This document shows positions 16,514 through 25,714 of a stretch of 64,000 bases of DNA, piece by piece. The stretch comes from Paractinoplanes ovalisporus (lineage in GTDB: Bacteria; Actinomycetota; Actinomycetes; Mycobacteriales; Micromonosporaceae). The position numbers were made by a program, and so were the translations under genes. How positions within the stretch are numbered: the stretch's first letter is position 1; each line of letters begins with the position of its first letter. Under the pieces are notes generated by a model. That model did not search any database and was not told the DNA's origin. It saw nothing but the letters and a program-made list of their open reading frames with translations. The stretch is from contig NZ_JAENHP010000029.1 of NCBI RefSeq assembly GCF_016834655.1, forward strand, positions 1-64,000. Reading direction: 5' to 3'.

Positions 16514-17921
16514 GTTGCTCCCAGTCGGTGACCGCGGCGTTGAACCGGGCCACCTCGTGCCGCTTGATCATGGTCAGGTAGTCGACGAACGGGTCACCGA
16601 ACTCGGCCCGCAGCAGGGCGCTGCCCTCGAAGTGGTCGATCGCCCGTTCCAGCGTGGCCGGCAGCGCGGGCGACTCCGACACGTACGGCTCGTCGGCCGA
16701 CGGACCCGGGTCGAGCTTCTGCCGCAGGCCGTCCCGCCCGGCCGCGATCTGTGAGGCCAGATAGAGGTACGGGTTGGCGGCCGGATCGCCGACGCGGTTC
16801 TCCAGGTGGGTGTTGGCGTCGCCGCGGCCGCCGGTGACCCGCACGAACGCGCCCCGGTTCTCCTCGGCCCAGGCGATGCGGTCGGGGGCGAACGAGTCGG
16901 GGCGGTAGCGCTTGTACCCGTTGATCGTCGGCGTGGTCAGCACCGAGGTGGCCAGCGCGTGGTGCAGCAGGCCACCCATGAAGGTCATCCCGGTCTGCGA
17001 CAGCAGCTCGTCGGCGGTCGCCCCGGCGAACGCGTTGCCGGTGGACTCCGAGCTCAGCGACTGGTGCAGGTGCCAGCCGCTGGAGAACGCGTTGGGCAGC
17101 GCGGGCCGGGCCATGAACGTGGCGTGGTAGCCGTTCCGCCGGGCCAGCTGCTTGATCGTGGTGCGGGCCAGCACGGCCGCGTCGGCGGTGGCGGCGCCGG
17201 GCAGCGGTTCGAACGTGAACTCGGTCTGGCCCGGTCCCCACTCGTCCTCGATCGTGGCCAGCGGCAGCCCGAGCGAGACCAGGTTGTCGCGCAGGATCGA
17301 CAGGATCGGTTCGATCTCGTCGCCGCGCGACTCGGTCAGATATTGGAAGCCGTGGCCGACCGCGGACACCTTGGGCGGCGTGGGCGGATAGCCCGAGTCC
17401 TCGAAGCCCAGCATCGGGTCGTCGAGCCGGGTCAGATAGAACTCCATCTCGATGCCGGAGACATAGCCGAACCCCTCGCCGGCCAGCCGGGACAGCTGGT
17501 CGGCGAGCACCCCGCGGGTGTCGAAGGGAACCCGCTCGCCGCTGCGGTAGTGCAGGTCGGACAGGATCCAGCCGGTGCGGTCGAGCCAGGGCAGCATGCG
17601 GAAGGTGAGCGGATCGGGCACCAGCACGCCGTCGGGGAGGCCGGTCATCCGCGGGTCACCCAGCGCGGCCGCCCGGAACGGGGGAGTGACCGGGTTGTTG
17701 GTCGTGTCGAAGATCAGGGTCGCGGTCTGGAAGTCCTTGCCCGAGTCGAGCACGGACAGGAAATGCCCGACCTCGAGCGTTTTGCCGCGCAGGATGCCGT
17801 GCTGGTCGCACCACGCGATCCGCACCTGCCGCAGCCCCTCCGCCTGGGATCGGAGTCGTTCGGCCGCGTCGGTCTGCTCCGCCGTCCACAACTGGTGGCG
17901 AGCGATGAAGTCATCTTTCAC
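16491..17921 (-). CDS. Glutamine-synthetase-like ligase
   Basis: 476 residues of the GS fold. GIEMEFYL (metal/catalytic Glu), the ATP/glutamate loops NGYKRYRPDSFAP and ENRGAFVRV, and HLENRVGDPAANPYLY are all present. The N-terminal half differs from housekeeping GlnA (long ITN linkers such as DTTNNPVTPPF), so it is more likely a GlnA-like gamma-glutamyl ligase for an amine than the main ammonia-assimilating enzyme (inference). It is first in an operon with the nitrilase and FadR-type regulator. It could glutamylate an amine substrate or capture ammonia released by the nitrilase. Confidence 0.85.
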   Translation of the reverse strand: MKDDFIARHQLWTAEQTDAAERLRSQAEGLRQVRIAWCDQHGILRGKTLEVGHFLSVLDSGKDFQTATLIFDTTNNPVTPPFRAAALGDPRMTGLPDGVLVPDPLTFRMLPWLDRTGWILSDLHYRSGERVPFDTRGVLADQLSRLAGEGFGYVSGIEMEFYLTRLDDPMLGFEDSGYPPTPPKVSAVGHGFQYLTESRGDEIEPILSILRDNLVSLGLPLATIEDEWGPGQTEFTFEPLPGAATADAAVLARTTIKQLARRNGYHATFMARPALPNAFSSGWHLHQSLSSESTGNAFAGATADELLSQTGMTFMGGLLHHALATSVLTTPTINGYKRYRPDSFAPDRIAWAEENRGAFVRVTGGRGDANTHLENRVGDPAANPYLYLASQIAAGRDGLRQKLDPGPSADEPYVSESPALPATLERAIDHFEGSALLRAEFGDPFVDYLTMIKRHEVARFNAAVTDWEQREYFEVY

Positions 17922-18053
17922 CGTCGGTCTCCTGATGGCCTGGTGGTCTGATGACCCTACCTTAGGGCCGGTGATGTTATCGGCGGGTTACAGATGGGCT
18001 GAACCGCGGGCCCTGACCCAGCGTGTACCTGGTGGCAGGTATGTAATCCAGCG

Positions 18054-19724
18054 GTGAGGAAGTTCCCAGTGTCGGTCAACAAGCACGTACGCCGGATCGG
18101 CGGCGCGGTGGTCACCACCCTCGCCGCCCTGTTCGTCTTCCTCGCGCTGGTGCTCCCCGACCAGATCTTCCGTCTCCCACCCGGCAACTTCTGGGGGACG
18201 GCCCTGGTCCGCGTCCCGATCGAGGGGCTGCTCGCGGTCGCTCTGCTGCTGGTCCTGCCCGAGCGGGCCCGGCGCATCACGGCCACCGTGCTCGGCGTCC
18301 TTCTCGGTGCGCTGACCGTCCTGAAGATCATCGACATCGCCTTCTTCGCCGTGCTGGCCCGCGCGTTCGACCCGGTGCTCGACTGGATGCTGTTCAAGGA
18401 CGGCTTCAACTTCCTCACCGACTCGGTCGGCAAGGGCGGCGCGATCGGGGTCGCGGCCGGCGGTGTGCTGCTCGCCGCGGTGACATTCGTGGCGATGACC
18501 TTTTCCGTACGCCGGTTGAGCCGTCTGCTGCCGAGTCACCCGCGCCTGGTCCGGGGCGGTGTCGTCACCCTCTCGGCGGCCTGGGTCACGCTCGCCGTGA
18601 TGGGCTTCCAGCTCGTCGGCGGCATCCCGGTGGCCAGCCAGAGCGCCACCGACCTGGCCCGCGACACCGTGCTCGCGGTCCCCAAGGACATCGAGGACCG
18701 CAAGAACTTCGCCCGCGAGGTGCAGGACGACGACTTCCGCACCATGCCGCAGGACCAGCTGCTGAGCGCGCTGCGCGGCAAAGACGTGATCATCGGCTTC
18801 GTCGAGAGCTACGGCCGCGACGCCGTCGAGAACCCCGATTTCAACCGGCCTGTCGTCGAGCAGCTGCGCACCGGGCAGCAGAAACTCGAGGCCAAGGGCT
18901 TCCACGGGCGCAGCGGTTATCTCACGTCGCCCACGTTCGGCGGCGGCAGCTGGCTCGCCCACTCCACGTTCCTGTCCGGCCTGTGGGTCGACAACCAGAA
19001 CCGCTACCGCAATCTCGTGGCCACCGACCGGCTCACGCTGACCTCGGCGTTCGGAAAAGCCGGCTTCCGTACGGTCGGATTCGAGCCCGGCGTCACGTTC
19101 GCGTGGCCCGAGGGTCAGTTCTACGGCTACCAGCAGATCTACGACTCGCACACGCTGGGCTACAACGGGCCGATGCTGAGCTGGTCGACGATGCCCGACC
19201 AGTACGTGATGAAGAAGGTCCAGGACTACGAGTTCGCCAAGCCCAAGCGCAAGCCGCTGATGGCCGAGGTGACCCTGACCTCCAGCCACACCCCGTGGAC
19301 GCCGGTGCCGTCGATGCTGCCCTGGGACCAGATCGGCGACGGCAAGGTCTACGGGCCCACGGTGGCCGCCGCCGAGAGCCCGCAGAAGCTCTTCTCCGAC
19401 GGCAAGAAGGTCAAGCAGGCGTACGCGGGTTCGATCGCCTACTCGGTCGACAGCCTGCTCTCGTGGGTCCAGGAGTACGGCGACGACAACCTGGTGCTGG
19501 TGCTGCTCGGCGACCACCAGCCGGCCTCGGTCGTGGTCGGCACCAACTCCACGAAGGACGTCCCGATCTCGATCGTCGCCAAGGACCCCAAGGTGCTCGA
19601 CCGGATCTCGGGCTGGGGCTGGACCGACGGGCTCACGCCGGCGCCCGGCGCGCCGCTGTGGCCGATGAACGAGTTCCGCGACAAGTTCCTCACCGCGTAC
19701 AGCCCGCAGGGCGAACCGCACTGA
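18054..19724 (+). CDS. Sulfatase/phosphoglycerol-transferase superfamily membrane enzyme
   Basis: 556 residues. Five membrane helices (about 15-200) anchor an extracytoplasmic alkaline-phosphatase-fold domain (about 235-540), as in lipoteichoic-acid-synthase-like proteins. GFVESYGRDAVEN, FGGGSWLAHSTFLSG (probable nucleophile region), SSHTPW and LLGDHQPA mark the metal site. Such enzymes transfer or remove phosphate-linked alcohol groups on envelope polymers or lipids; the substrate here is not evident. It starts at a GTG, with a further in-frame GTG five codons later (VSVNKHV). No operon partner: 126 bp separate it from the discoidin gene. Confidence 0.82.
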   Translation: MRKFPVSVNKHVRRIGGAVVTTLAALFVFLALVLPDQIFRLPPGNFWGTALVRVPIEGLLAVALLLVLPERARRITATVLGVLLGALTVLKIIDIAFFAVLARAFDPVLDWMLFKDGFNFLTDSVGKGGAIGVAAGGVLLAAVTFVAMTFSVRRLSRLLPSHPRLVRGGVVTLSAAWVTLAVMGFQLVGGIPVASQSATDLARDTVLAVPKDIEDRKNFAREVQDDDFRTMPQDQLLSALRGKDVIIGFVESYGRDAVENPDFNRPVVEQLRTGQQKLEAKGFHGRSGYLTSPTFGGGSWLAHSTFLSGLWVDNQNRYRNLVATDRLTLTSAFGKAGFRTVGFEPGVTFAWPEGQFYGYQQIYDSHTLGYNGPMLSWSTMPDQYVMKKVQDYEFAKPKRKPLMAEVTLTSSHTPWTPVPSMLPWDQIGDGKVYGPTVAAAESPQKLFSDGKKVKQAYAGSIAYSVDSLLSWVQEYGDDNLVLVLLGDHQPASVVVGTNSTKDVPISIVAKDPKVLDRISGWGWTDGLTPAPGAPLWPMNEFRDKFLTAYSPQGEPH

Positions 19725-19850
19725 TCGGTTTGCTGACAACAAATCGACACGCATCTACTCGCGCGTAACTGACGTTCTGTAACCAACTTCCGCTTAGATA
19801 CGCCTCGGAGGCCGCGAGGGGGCGGCCCTCGGACCCAACCGGGGGAAGTT

Positions 19851-20651
19851 GTGGAAGAGCCGAAGCGACCGTCCCGAGCGGACAGTCTGCGGCTGACGAG
19901 AATGCCGGATCTGCGTACGAGAGAGAGGGTAGCCAGCCCGCCCGCACCACCGCCGCCGGCGCCGCCACCGGCCCGTCGGCGGTCACGTAAAGGCTGGTGG
20001 GCGGCGAGTGGCCTGGCGCTGGCGGCAATCCTCGGGGGTGGATTGTTCGTCGCCTTCCGGGCCACGACGGAGAAGGCCGTGCCGGCCCCGAGCGTGCCGT
20101 CGCCGGTGGTGCCGCCGGCCCCGGTGGCCGGGTCCGAGCCGGTCGTGCAGCCGTCGGTGACCTGGAGCGAGGCGGTAGCGGCGCCGATCACGGGTGTGCC
20201 CAAACCGTCACCGACGGTGACGTCGAGGCCGGTCCCGCCGAAGGTCACCGGCAAGGCCAACCCGGCCGGCGCGAACCTCGCGCTGACCGGGTTCGCCGCC
20301 GCCAGCAGCATCGAGGCCGATCACTTCGCGGCGTCCGAGGCGATCGACGGCGACCCGTCGACACGCTGGTCGAGCGGCTTCGCCGAACCGCAGTGGCTGC
20401 GGGTCGACCTGCGCGAGCGCCGCTCGTTGACCGAGGTCACGCTGGTCTGGGAACACGCGCACGCGATCGCCTACCGCGTCGATGTCTCGCTCGACGGCAA
20501 GACCTGGAAGCCGATCTTCTCGACCACCGCCGGCGCCGGTGGCACGGTCACGGTCGACGCCGGCGGGACGGTCGCGCGGTTCGTGCGGATGTACGGCACC
20601 AAGCGCTCGAACCAGTACGGGTTCTCGCTGTTCGAGTTCCAGGTCAGATAG
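19851..20651 (+). CDS. Membrane-anchored discoidin (F5/8 type C) domain protein
   Basis: 266 residues: a Pro-rich cytoplasmic N-terminus (PPAPPPPAPPPARRR), one membrane helix (about 48-69), a Pro/Val/Thr linker, then a discoidin/CBM32-like beta domain (about 140-266; NLALTGFAAASS, DGDPSTRWSSGF, WLRVDLRER, FVRMYGTK). It is probably a cell-surface carbohydrate-binding module without a catalytic domain. The GTG start is supported by GGGGGAAG just upstream. A strong hairpin follows the gene. Confidence 0.82.
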   Translation: MEEPKRPSRADSLRLTRMPDLRTRERVASPPAPPPPAPPPARRRSRKGWWAASGLALAAILGGGLFVAFRATTEKAVPAPSVPSPVVPPAPVAGSEPVVQPSVTWSEAVAAPITGVPKPSPTVTSRPVPPKVTGKANPAGANLALTGFAAASSIEADHFAASEAIDGDPSTRWSSGFAEPQWLRVDLRERRSLTEVTLVWEHAHAIAYRVDVSLDGKTWKPIFSTTAGAGGTVTVDAGGTVARFVRMYGTKRSNQYGFSLFEFQVR

Positions 20652-20667
20652 CCGGGCCGGGGTTATG

Positions 20668-20702
20668 AGGCGCTCCCCGTGGGGAGCCCACGGGGAGCGC
20701 CT
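20668..20702 (+). terminator. 15-bp hairpin terminator
   Basis: AGGCGCTCCCCGTGG (20668-20682) pairs with CCACGGGGAGCGCCT (20688-20702) with a 5-base loop. It ends the discoidin-domain gene. Confidence 0.88.
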
Positions 20703-20703
20703 T

Positions 20704-20732
20704 GACGATCGACTGGGACCTAGTCGATCGTC
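20704..20732 (-). terminator. 11-bp perfect inverted repeat over the 3' end of the secreted-protein gene
   Basis: GACGATCGACT (20704-20714) and AGTCGATCGTC (20722-20732) are perfect complements with a 7-base loop that includes part of the TAG stop of the minus-strand gene. It is adjacent to the 20668 hairpin, so the convergent pair has two back-to-back terminators. Confidence 0.7.
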
Positions 20733-21745
20733 GGAGGAAGGCTCCGGGCCGCCTTCAGTGCCGCGGCGGCACTGGAGTACGGGTTGTAGCTGTACGACCG
20801 GTCGAGGGAACCCGGCACCTTGAAGTACGAAGCAGCGAGCCTCGCCGGATCAGTTGCGATCTCACCTCGGGCCGGAACGTCGTTGCCGTCGTCCCAGCCC
20901 CACGGCGCGTTGGCCGAGTTCGTGCCGCAGCTCCACGTGCCCTGACCGCAGCCGCCCGAGGTGTCACCGGCGAAGGTGCCCAGGTTGGCGAACAGGTTCG
21001 TGTTGTTGCGCTGCGCCCACAGGCCGCCGCCCGCGAAGATGTCGATCAGCTCGTACTTGACGTCGCGGTCGTTCGGCCCGCTCGGCGCCTCCGACGTGCT
21101 CGCCGTCGGGTAGTAGACGACGCCGTCGCCGTCGATGTCGTACTGCGGCCACGCCTTGAGCCCGTGCCCGCCCCGCTCCTGGGCGGTCACCGGGTGCTGG
21201 AACGAGTCGTGCGGCGACGACTGGAGCTGCAGCGTGCCGTCGATCGTCTCGCTCCCGTTGGTCCAGCCGCTGCCGGTCGGGATGTACGAGTAGAAGTCGC
21301 TGTGCGCCACCGTGACCGCGGCCTTGAGCGTGCCGTACGCCGAACCGTCCTTCTGCACGATCTCGACCACGCCCTCGCCGTCGTTCTCGTGCTCGGTCTC
21401 GAAGAACGGGTGGTCGATCCAGTCGCGCGGGTGGAAGAAGAAGTACGTGAGGTAGTAGTGCGTGCCGGTTTCGAGCACCGAATAATAGACGGCGGCCGAA
21501 GTGTTCTTCCCCGCGTTGTCCCAGTTGTCCCGCCCGTTCAGGTTGCCGTCTAAGTCGTACCTGGTAATGAAGTCGCTCCTGCCGCCCAGCGCGTGCGCGC
21601 CGGTGGTGTCCACGTCCTGGTAGTGGATCGGCGCCCAGCGCAGTGCCAGCTCGGCCCGGCTGGGGGCGGCCTGTGCCGGCGCGGCCAGGCCCGCCGCCGC
21701 CAGGACGCCCGCCATCCCGAACGCGATTCTGCCCACGAACCTCAT
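20720..21745 (-). CDS. Secreted protein, Vps62/NPP1-like
   Basis: 341 residues with a clear signal peptide (GVLAAAGLAAPAQA, cleavage near residue 27). The mature part begins LALRWAPIHYQDVD and has YYLTYFFFHPRDW followed by TEHENDGEGVVEIV; the acidic H-E-N-D-x-E segment is the recognisable core of Vps62-like and necrosis-inducing-type folds. Two C-terminal cysteines (SGGCGQGTWSCGT) may pair. The substrate or target is unknown. It is convergent with the discoidin gene and monocistronic. The family call is tentative; secretion is firm. Confidence 0.65.
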   Translation of the reverse strand: MRFVGRIAFGMAGVLAAAGLAAPAQAAPSRAELALRWAPIHYQDVDTTGAHALGGRSDFITRYDLDGNLNGRDNWDNAGKNTSAAVYYSVLETGTHYYLTYFFFHPRDWIDHPFFETEHENDGEGVVEIVQKDGSAYGTLKAAVTVAHSDFYSYIPTGSGWTNGSETIDGTLQLQSSPHDSFQHPVTAQERGGHGLKAWPQYDIDGDGVVYYPTASTSEAPSGPNDRDVKYELIDIFAGGGLWAQRNNTNLFANLGTFAGDTSGGCGQGTWSCGTNSANAPWGWDDGNDVPARGEIATDPARLAASYFKVPGSLDRSYSYNPYSSAAAALKAARSLPPTID

Positions 21746-21842
21746 ACGTCCTCCTCAAGCATTGATGATCGTAAATGTATGGGGCCCGGATGGACATGGG
21801 GAGGCCGGAAAATGGCGTGCCGGCGGCGGCTACGCTGGGCTC

Positions 21843-22394
21843 GTGTTCAAGGTCGATCTGGGCGGGGGCGCGGAGCTCCGGCCGCTGGAGCCGTGGCAGG
21901 CCGAGGAATTCCTCGCACACATCGACCGGGCGCGGGCGACCGTCGACCCGTGGATCCCGTGGGCGAGCCGCAGCACCGACCTCGCCTCGGCCCGCCAGAC
22001 CCTGCAGCGCTACGCCGATCTCCAGGCCCGGGGCGAGGGGCGCATCCTCGGCATCCGCCTCGACGGCGTGCTCGTCGGCGGGGTCATGGCGTTCGACTTC
22101 GACGAGCACTCGGGCGTGTGCGAGGTCGGCTGCTGGCTCGAACCGGCCGGCACCGGCCGCGGGCTGATCACCAAGTCGGCCGCCCTGCTGATCGAGTGGC
22201 TGATCCGCGACCGCTCGGTCTACCGGGTCGAGTGGCACTGCCGGCCCGACAACGTGGCCAGTTCGGCGGTCGCGCGCCGGCTCGGCCTGAAGCACGAGGC
22301 CACGCTGCGCGCGAACTTCGTCTGGAAGGGCGTGCGCTACGACACCGAGATCTGGGCCGTGCTCGCGCCCGAGTGGCCCGGCATCGAGGCCTGA
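21843..22394 (+). CDS. GNAT acetyltransferase, RimJ/RimL type
   Basis: 183 residues starting at GTG 21843. The order of motifs fits ribosomal-protein or small-molecule N-acetyltransferases: LRPLEPWQAEEF, GVLVGGVMAFDFDEH, the acetyl-CoA loop GTGRGLITKSAALLIEWL, then WHCRPDNVASSAVARRLGL and a C-terminal WAVLAPEW. The acceptor is not predictable. It is 2 bases ahead of the CbiZ-like gene and may be co-transcribed. Confidence 0.85.
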   Translation: MFKVDLGGGAELRPLEPWQAEEFLAHIDRARATVDPWIPWASRSTDLASARQTLQRYADLQARGEGRILGIRLDGVLVGGVMAFDFDEHSGVCEVGCWLEPAGTGRGLITKSAALLIEWLIRDRSVYRVEWHCRPDNVASSAVARRLGLKHEATLRANFVWKGVRYDTEIWAVLAPEWPGIEA

Positions 22395-22396
22395 CC

Positions 22397-23152
22397 ATGC
22401 CGTCTCTCACCGGGCCCGCCGGGGACGGCCAGGACGTGCCGGAGCCGGTTCTGACCCACCGCGCCGAGAGCGGCCAGGACGTGCCGGAACCGGTTCTGAC
22501 CGACCGCGTTGAGAGCGGTCGCGACGTGCCGTTGCTCGTCTGGCGGCTGCCCCGGGCCGTGCGGGCGATCTCGTCGGCGGTGCTCGGCGGGGGGATCGGA
22601 CCGTGTGAGTGGCTGGTCAACGCGACCGTGCCGATGTCGTACGACCGGGACGACCCGGCCGACCATCTGCGGGCCATCGCCGGCGACCTCGGGCTGAGCG
22701 GGCCCGGCGTGGGCCTGCTGACCGGCGTCGACGTGGCCGACGTGGTGAGCGCGTCGGAGGATGGTGTGCGGCTCTGGGCCACGGTCGGGCTGGGGGCGCC
22801 GATCCAGGCGGCCGCGGCCCTCCCCTCGTACGGGAAAACCGTGGTGGGAACCGTGAACCTGATCGCGTGGGTGCCGGCCCGGCTCAGTGCAGGCGCCCTG
22901 GTCAACGCCGTGGCGACCGTGACCGAGGCCAAGACCCAGGCGATCCGCGAGCTGGGACTGGACGCGACCGGGACGGCCACCGACGCCGTCTGCGTGCTGT
23001 GCCCGTTGGAGGGACCGGAAGCGGCCTACGCCGGGCCGCGCTCGACCTGGGGAGCACCGCTGGCCCGGGCCGCCTACGCCGCGGTGCTCGACGGGGGAGC
23101 GGTCAACCTGGCCGGCACCCAGTCGTGGTCCGACCGCGTCAGTGGTAGGTGA
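22397..23152 (+). CDS. cbiZ: Adenosylcobinamide amidohydrolase
   Basis: Salvages incomplete corrinoids by hydrolysing adenosylcobinamide to adenosylcobyric acid. The core from about residue 45 (PLLVWRLPRAVRAISSAVLGGGIG, NATVPMSYDRDDP, GVGLLTGVDV, VTEAKTQAIRELG, GTATDAVCV) is typical CbiZ. The first 45 residues are unusual: two and a half copies of a 15-residue repeat (GQDVPEPVLT...). An in-frame GTG at the repeat/core border could be an alternative start. No cobalamin riboswitch or other cobalamin gene is visible. The 3' end overlaps the convergent DUF1684 gene by 14 bases. Confidence 0.85.
   Translation: MPSLTGPAGDGQDVPEPVLTHRAESGQDVPEPVLTDRVESGRDVPLLVWRLPRAVRAISSAVLGGGIGPCEWLVNATVPMSYDRDDPADHLRAIAGDLGLSGPGVGLLTGVDVADVVSASEDGVRLWATVGLGAPIQAAAALPSYGKTVVGTVNLIAWVPARLSAGALVNAVATVTEAKTQAIRELGLDATGTATDAVCVLCPLEGPEAAYAGPRSTWGAPLARAAYAAVLDGGAVNLAGTQSWSDRVSGR
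22429..22535 (+). repeat. 45-bp in-frame repeat in the cbiZ 5' end
   Basis: CCAGGACGTGCCGG starts units at 22429 and 22474, with a diverged third copy near 22519. Two full units are about 90 percent identical. The period is 15 codons and the frame is kept into the conserved enzyme core. Confidence 0.88.
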
Positions 23153-23723
23153 GTTCGCCCGCCTCGATCGCCGCACTCACCGTGTTTTCCGGCGGGGCCA
23201 GCGGGCACAGGTAGGCGTCGTTGTAGGCGCACGACGGGTTGTACAGATAGTTGAAGTCGAGACGCACCCGTGAGCCGCCCAGGGGTTCGAGCCCGCGCCC
23301 GTGCGTGCCCTTCACGGTGTCGGTGAGATAGCGACCGCCGCCATAGGCGCCCTGGCCGCAGGTGGCGTCGCGCACCGGCAGGAACAGCCCGCCGCCATAG
23401 GCCTCGATCCACCAGAGCGAGAGTTCCCCGTACGGGGTCAGGATGATTCCGACGCGGTTGTAGTGAACGACGCCGTCGGGCCCGCCCGTGTCGATGTCGA
23501 TCTCGCCGTCGGCCGGCCGCACCTCGGCCTCGACGATCACGCTGTCGTTGGCCGGGAAGTAGCGCAGCCCGCCGAACGCCGCCCGCTCGTCCTCCGCGAT
23601 GGCCGACTGGGGGTGCGTGGCGAACAGCTTGTCGCGCTCGGCCCGGAACTCGGCCAGGCTCGTGTCGGCGAGATACATCCGCGCCACGGCCGCGCGGTAG
23701 TCGGTCAGCTCGAGTGCGTCCAT
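23139..23723 (-). CDS. DUF1684 domain protein
   Basis: 194 residues, full length for the family. The typical C-terminal block DFNYLYNPSCAYNDAYLCPLAPPEN and internal WWIEAYGGGLFLPVRDAT are clear. DUF1684 proteins are soluble and widespread in actinobacteria, with no established reaction; the paired cysteines in PSCAY...LCPL are conserved and could bind a metal. It is convergent with cbiZ (14-base overlap) and separate from the modC gene. Confidence 0.85.
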   Translation of the reverse strand: MDALELTDYRAAVARMYLADTSLAEFRAERDKLFATHPQSAIAEDERAAFGGLRYFPANDSVIVEAEVRPADGEIDIDTGGPDGVVHYNRVGIILTPYGELSLWWIEAYGGGLFLPVRDATCGQGAYGGGRYLTDTVKGTHGRGLEPLGGSRVRLDFNYLYNPSCAYNDAYLCPLAPPENTVSAAIEAGELTYH

Positions 23724-23820
23724 CCACCCAACGTAGGCCCTGTTCTTCCCTTCCCGCAGGGCTGCCGCCTCGCCGAGATGGTGCCGGTCATCACCCTGGA
23801 CGCCGTCTCACGGGGGCAGC

Positions 23821-24851
<1,031 letters not shown>

Positions 24852-24855
<4 letters not shown>

Positions 24856-24935
24856 GCCGCCACCCTCCGCGACGCGTTCGCCGGGCTTTGTGACGTGCCC
24901 GCCCGGCTTTGTGGCGCGCCCGCACGGTGTGTCAT
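24852..24935 (-). CDS. Junction micro-ORF between modB and modC, 27 residues
   Basis: It starts at the ATG overlapping the modB stop (24932-24935) and ends at the TGA overlapping the modC ATG (24852-24855). The 14-bp junction TCATGCCGCCACCC (plus-strand sense) is identical at 24852-24865 and 24932-24945, so the peptide end VAA-stop repeats modB's VAA-stop. The middle has a 7-residue repeat (RAGAPQS, RAGTSQS) with a 21-bp DNA period. The architecture equals that at 1411-1620 and 26508-26627. Confidence 0.4.
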
Positions 24936-25714
24936 GCCGCCACCCATTTGTCGCGCAGGGCGGCCAGGATGCCGACCGACACCACCAGCAGGATCAGGCT
25001 GAGCACGATCGCCGCGTCCACGTCCTGCTCCAACGCCAGATAGACGGCGAGCGGCATGGTCTGCGTACGGCCGGGGAAGTTGCCGGCGAAAGTGATCGTC
25101 GCGCCGAACTCGCCCAGCGCCCGCGCCCAGCAGAGCACGGCGCCCGCGGCCACCCCGGGCGCGATCAGCGGCAACGTGACCCGGCGGAACGCCGTCCAGC
25201 GGGAGGCGCCGAGCGTGGCCGCCGCCTCCTCGAATCGGGCGTCGGCCCCGCGCAGCGCACCCTCGACGGCGATCACCAGGAACGGCATCGCCACGAAGGC
25301 CTCGGCCACCACCACCCCGGTCGTGGTGAACGGCAGGCTGAACCCGAACGTCTGGTCGAGCCATTCGCCGACCAGCCCGCGCCGCCCGAACACCAGCAGC
25401 AACGCCACGCCGCCCACGACCGGGGGCAGCACGAGCGGCACGGTGACCAGCGCGCGCACCAGCCGGCGGCCGGGGAACTCGGTGCGGGCCAGCACCCAGG
25501 CCAGCGGCACGCCCAGGATCAGACAGACCACCGTGGCCAGGCTCGCGGTGATCAGCGAGAGGCGCAGCGCGTCGAGGATGCCCGGCTCGGTCAGGCGTTC
25601 CGGCAGCGTCGTCCACGGCGCCCGGATCAGCAGCCCGGCCAGGGGCAGGATCAGGAACGCGAGGCCGATCGCGGCCGGAACGGCCAGCGCGAGCGGGATT
25701 TTCAGTCGGTTCAG
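24932..25714 (-). CDS. modB: Molybdate ABC transporter permease, CTG start
   Basis: An inner-membrane permease with the EAA-type loop EEAAATLGASRWTAFRRVTLPLIAPG and closing LVVSVGILAALRDKWVAA. From the first ATG/GTG/TTG codon (GTG at 25529-25531) the protein would have 199 residues and lose the first membrane helix. In-frame sequence upstream (LKIPLALAVPAAIGLAFLIL, then a WTTLPERL-like segment) is plainly ModB. No ATG, GTG or TTG occurs there before an upstream stop inside modA. CTG at 25712-25714 overlaps the modA TGA (CTGA) and gives 260 residues, normal for ModB. A CTG start by coupling is therefore proposed. Confidence 0.88.
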   Translation of the reverse strand: MNRLKIPLALAVPAAIGLAFLILPLAGLLIRAPWTTLPERLTEPGILDALRLSLITASLATVVCLILGVPLAWVLARTEFPGRRLVRALVTVPLVLPPVVGGVALLLVFGRRGLVGEWLDQTFGFSLPFTTTGVVVAEAFVAMPFLVIAVEGALRGADARFEEAAATLGASRWTAFRRVTLPLIAPGVAAGAVLCWARALGEFGATITFAGNFPGRTQTMPLAVYLALEQDVDAAIVLSLILLVVSVGILAALRDKWVAA

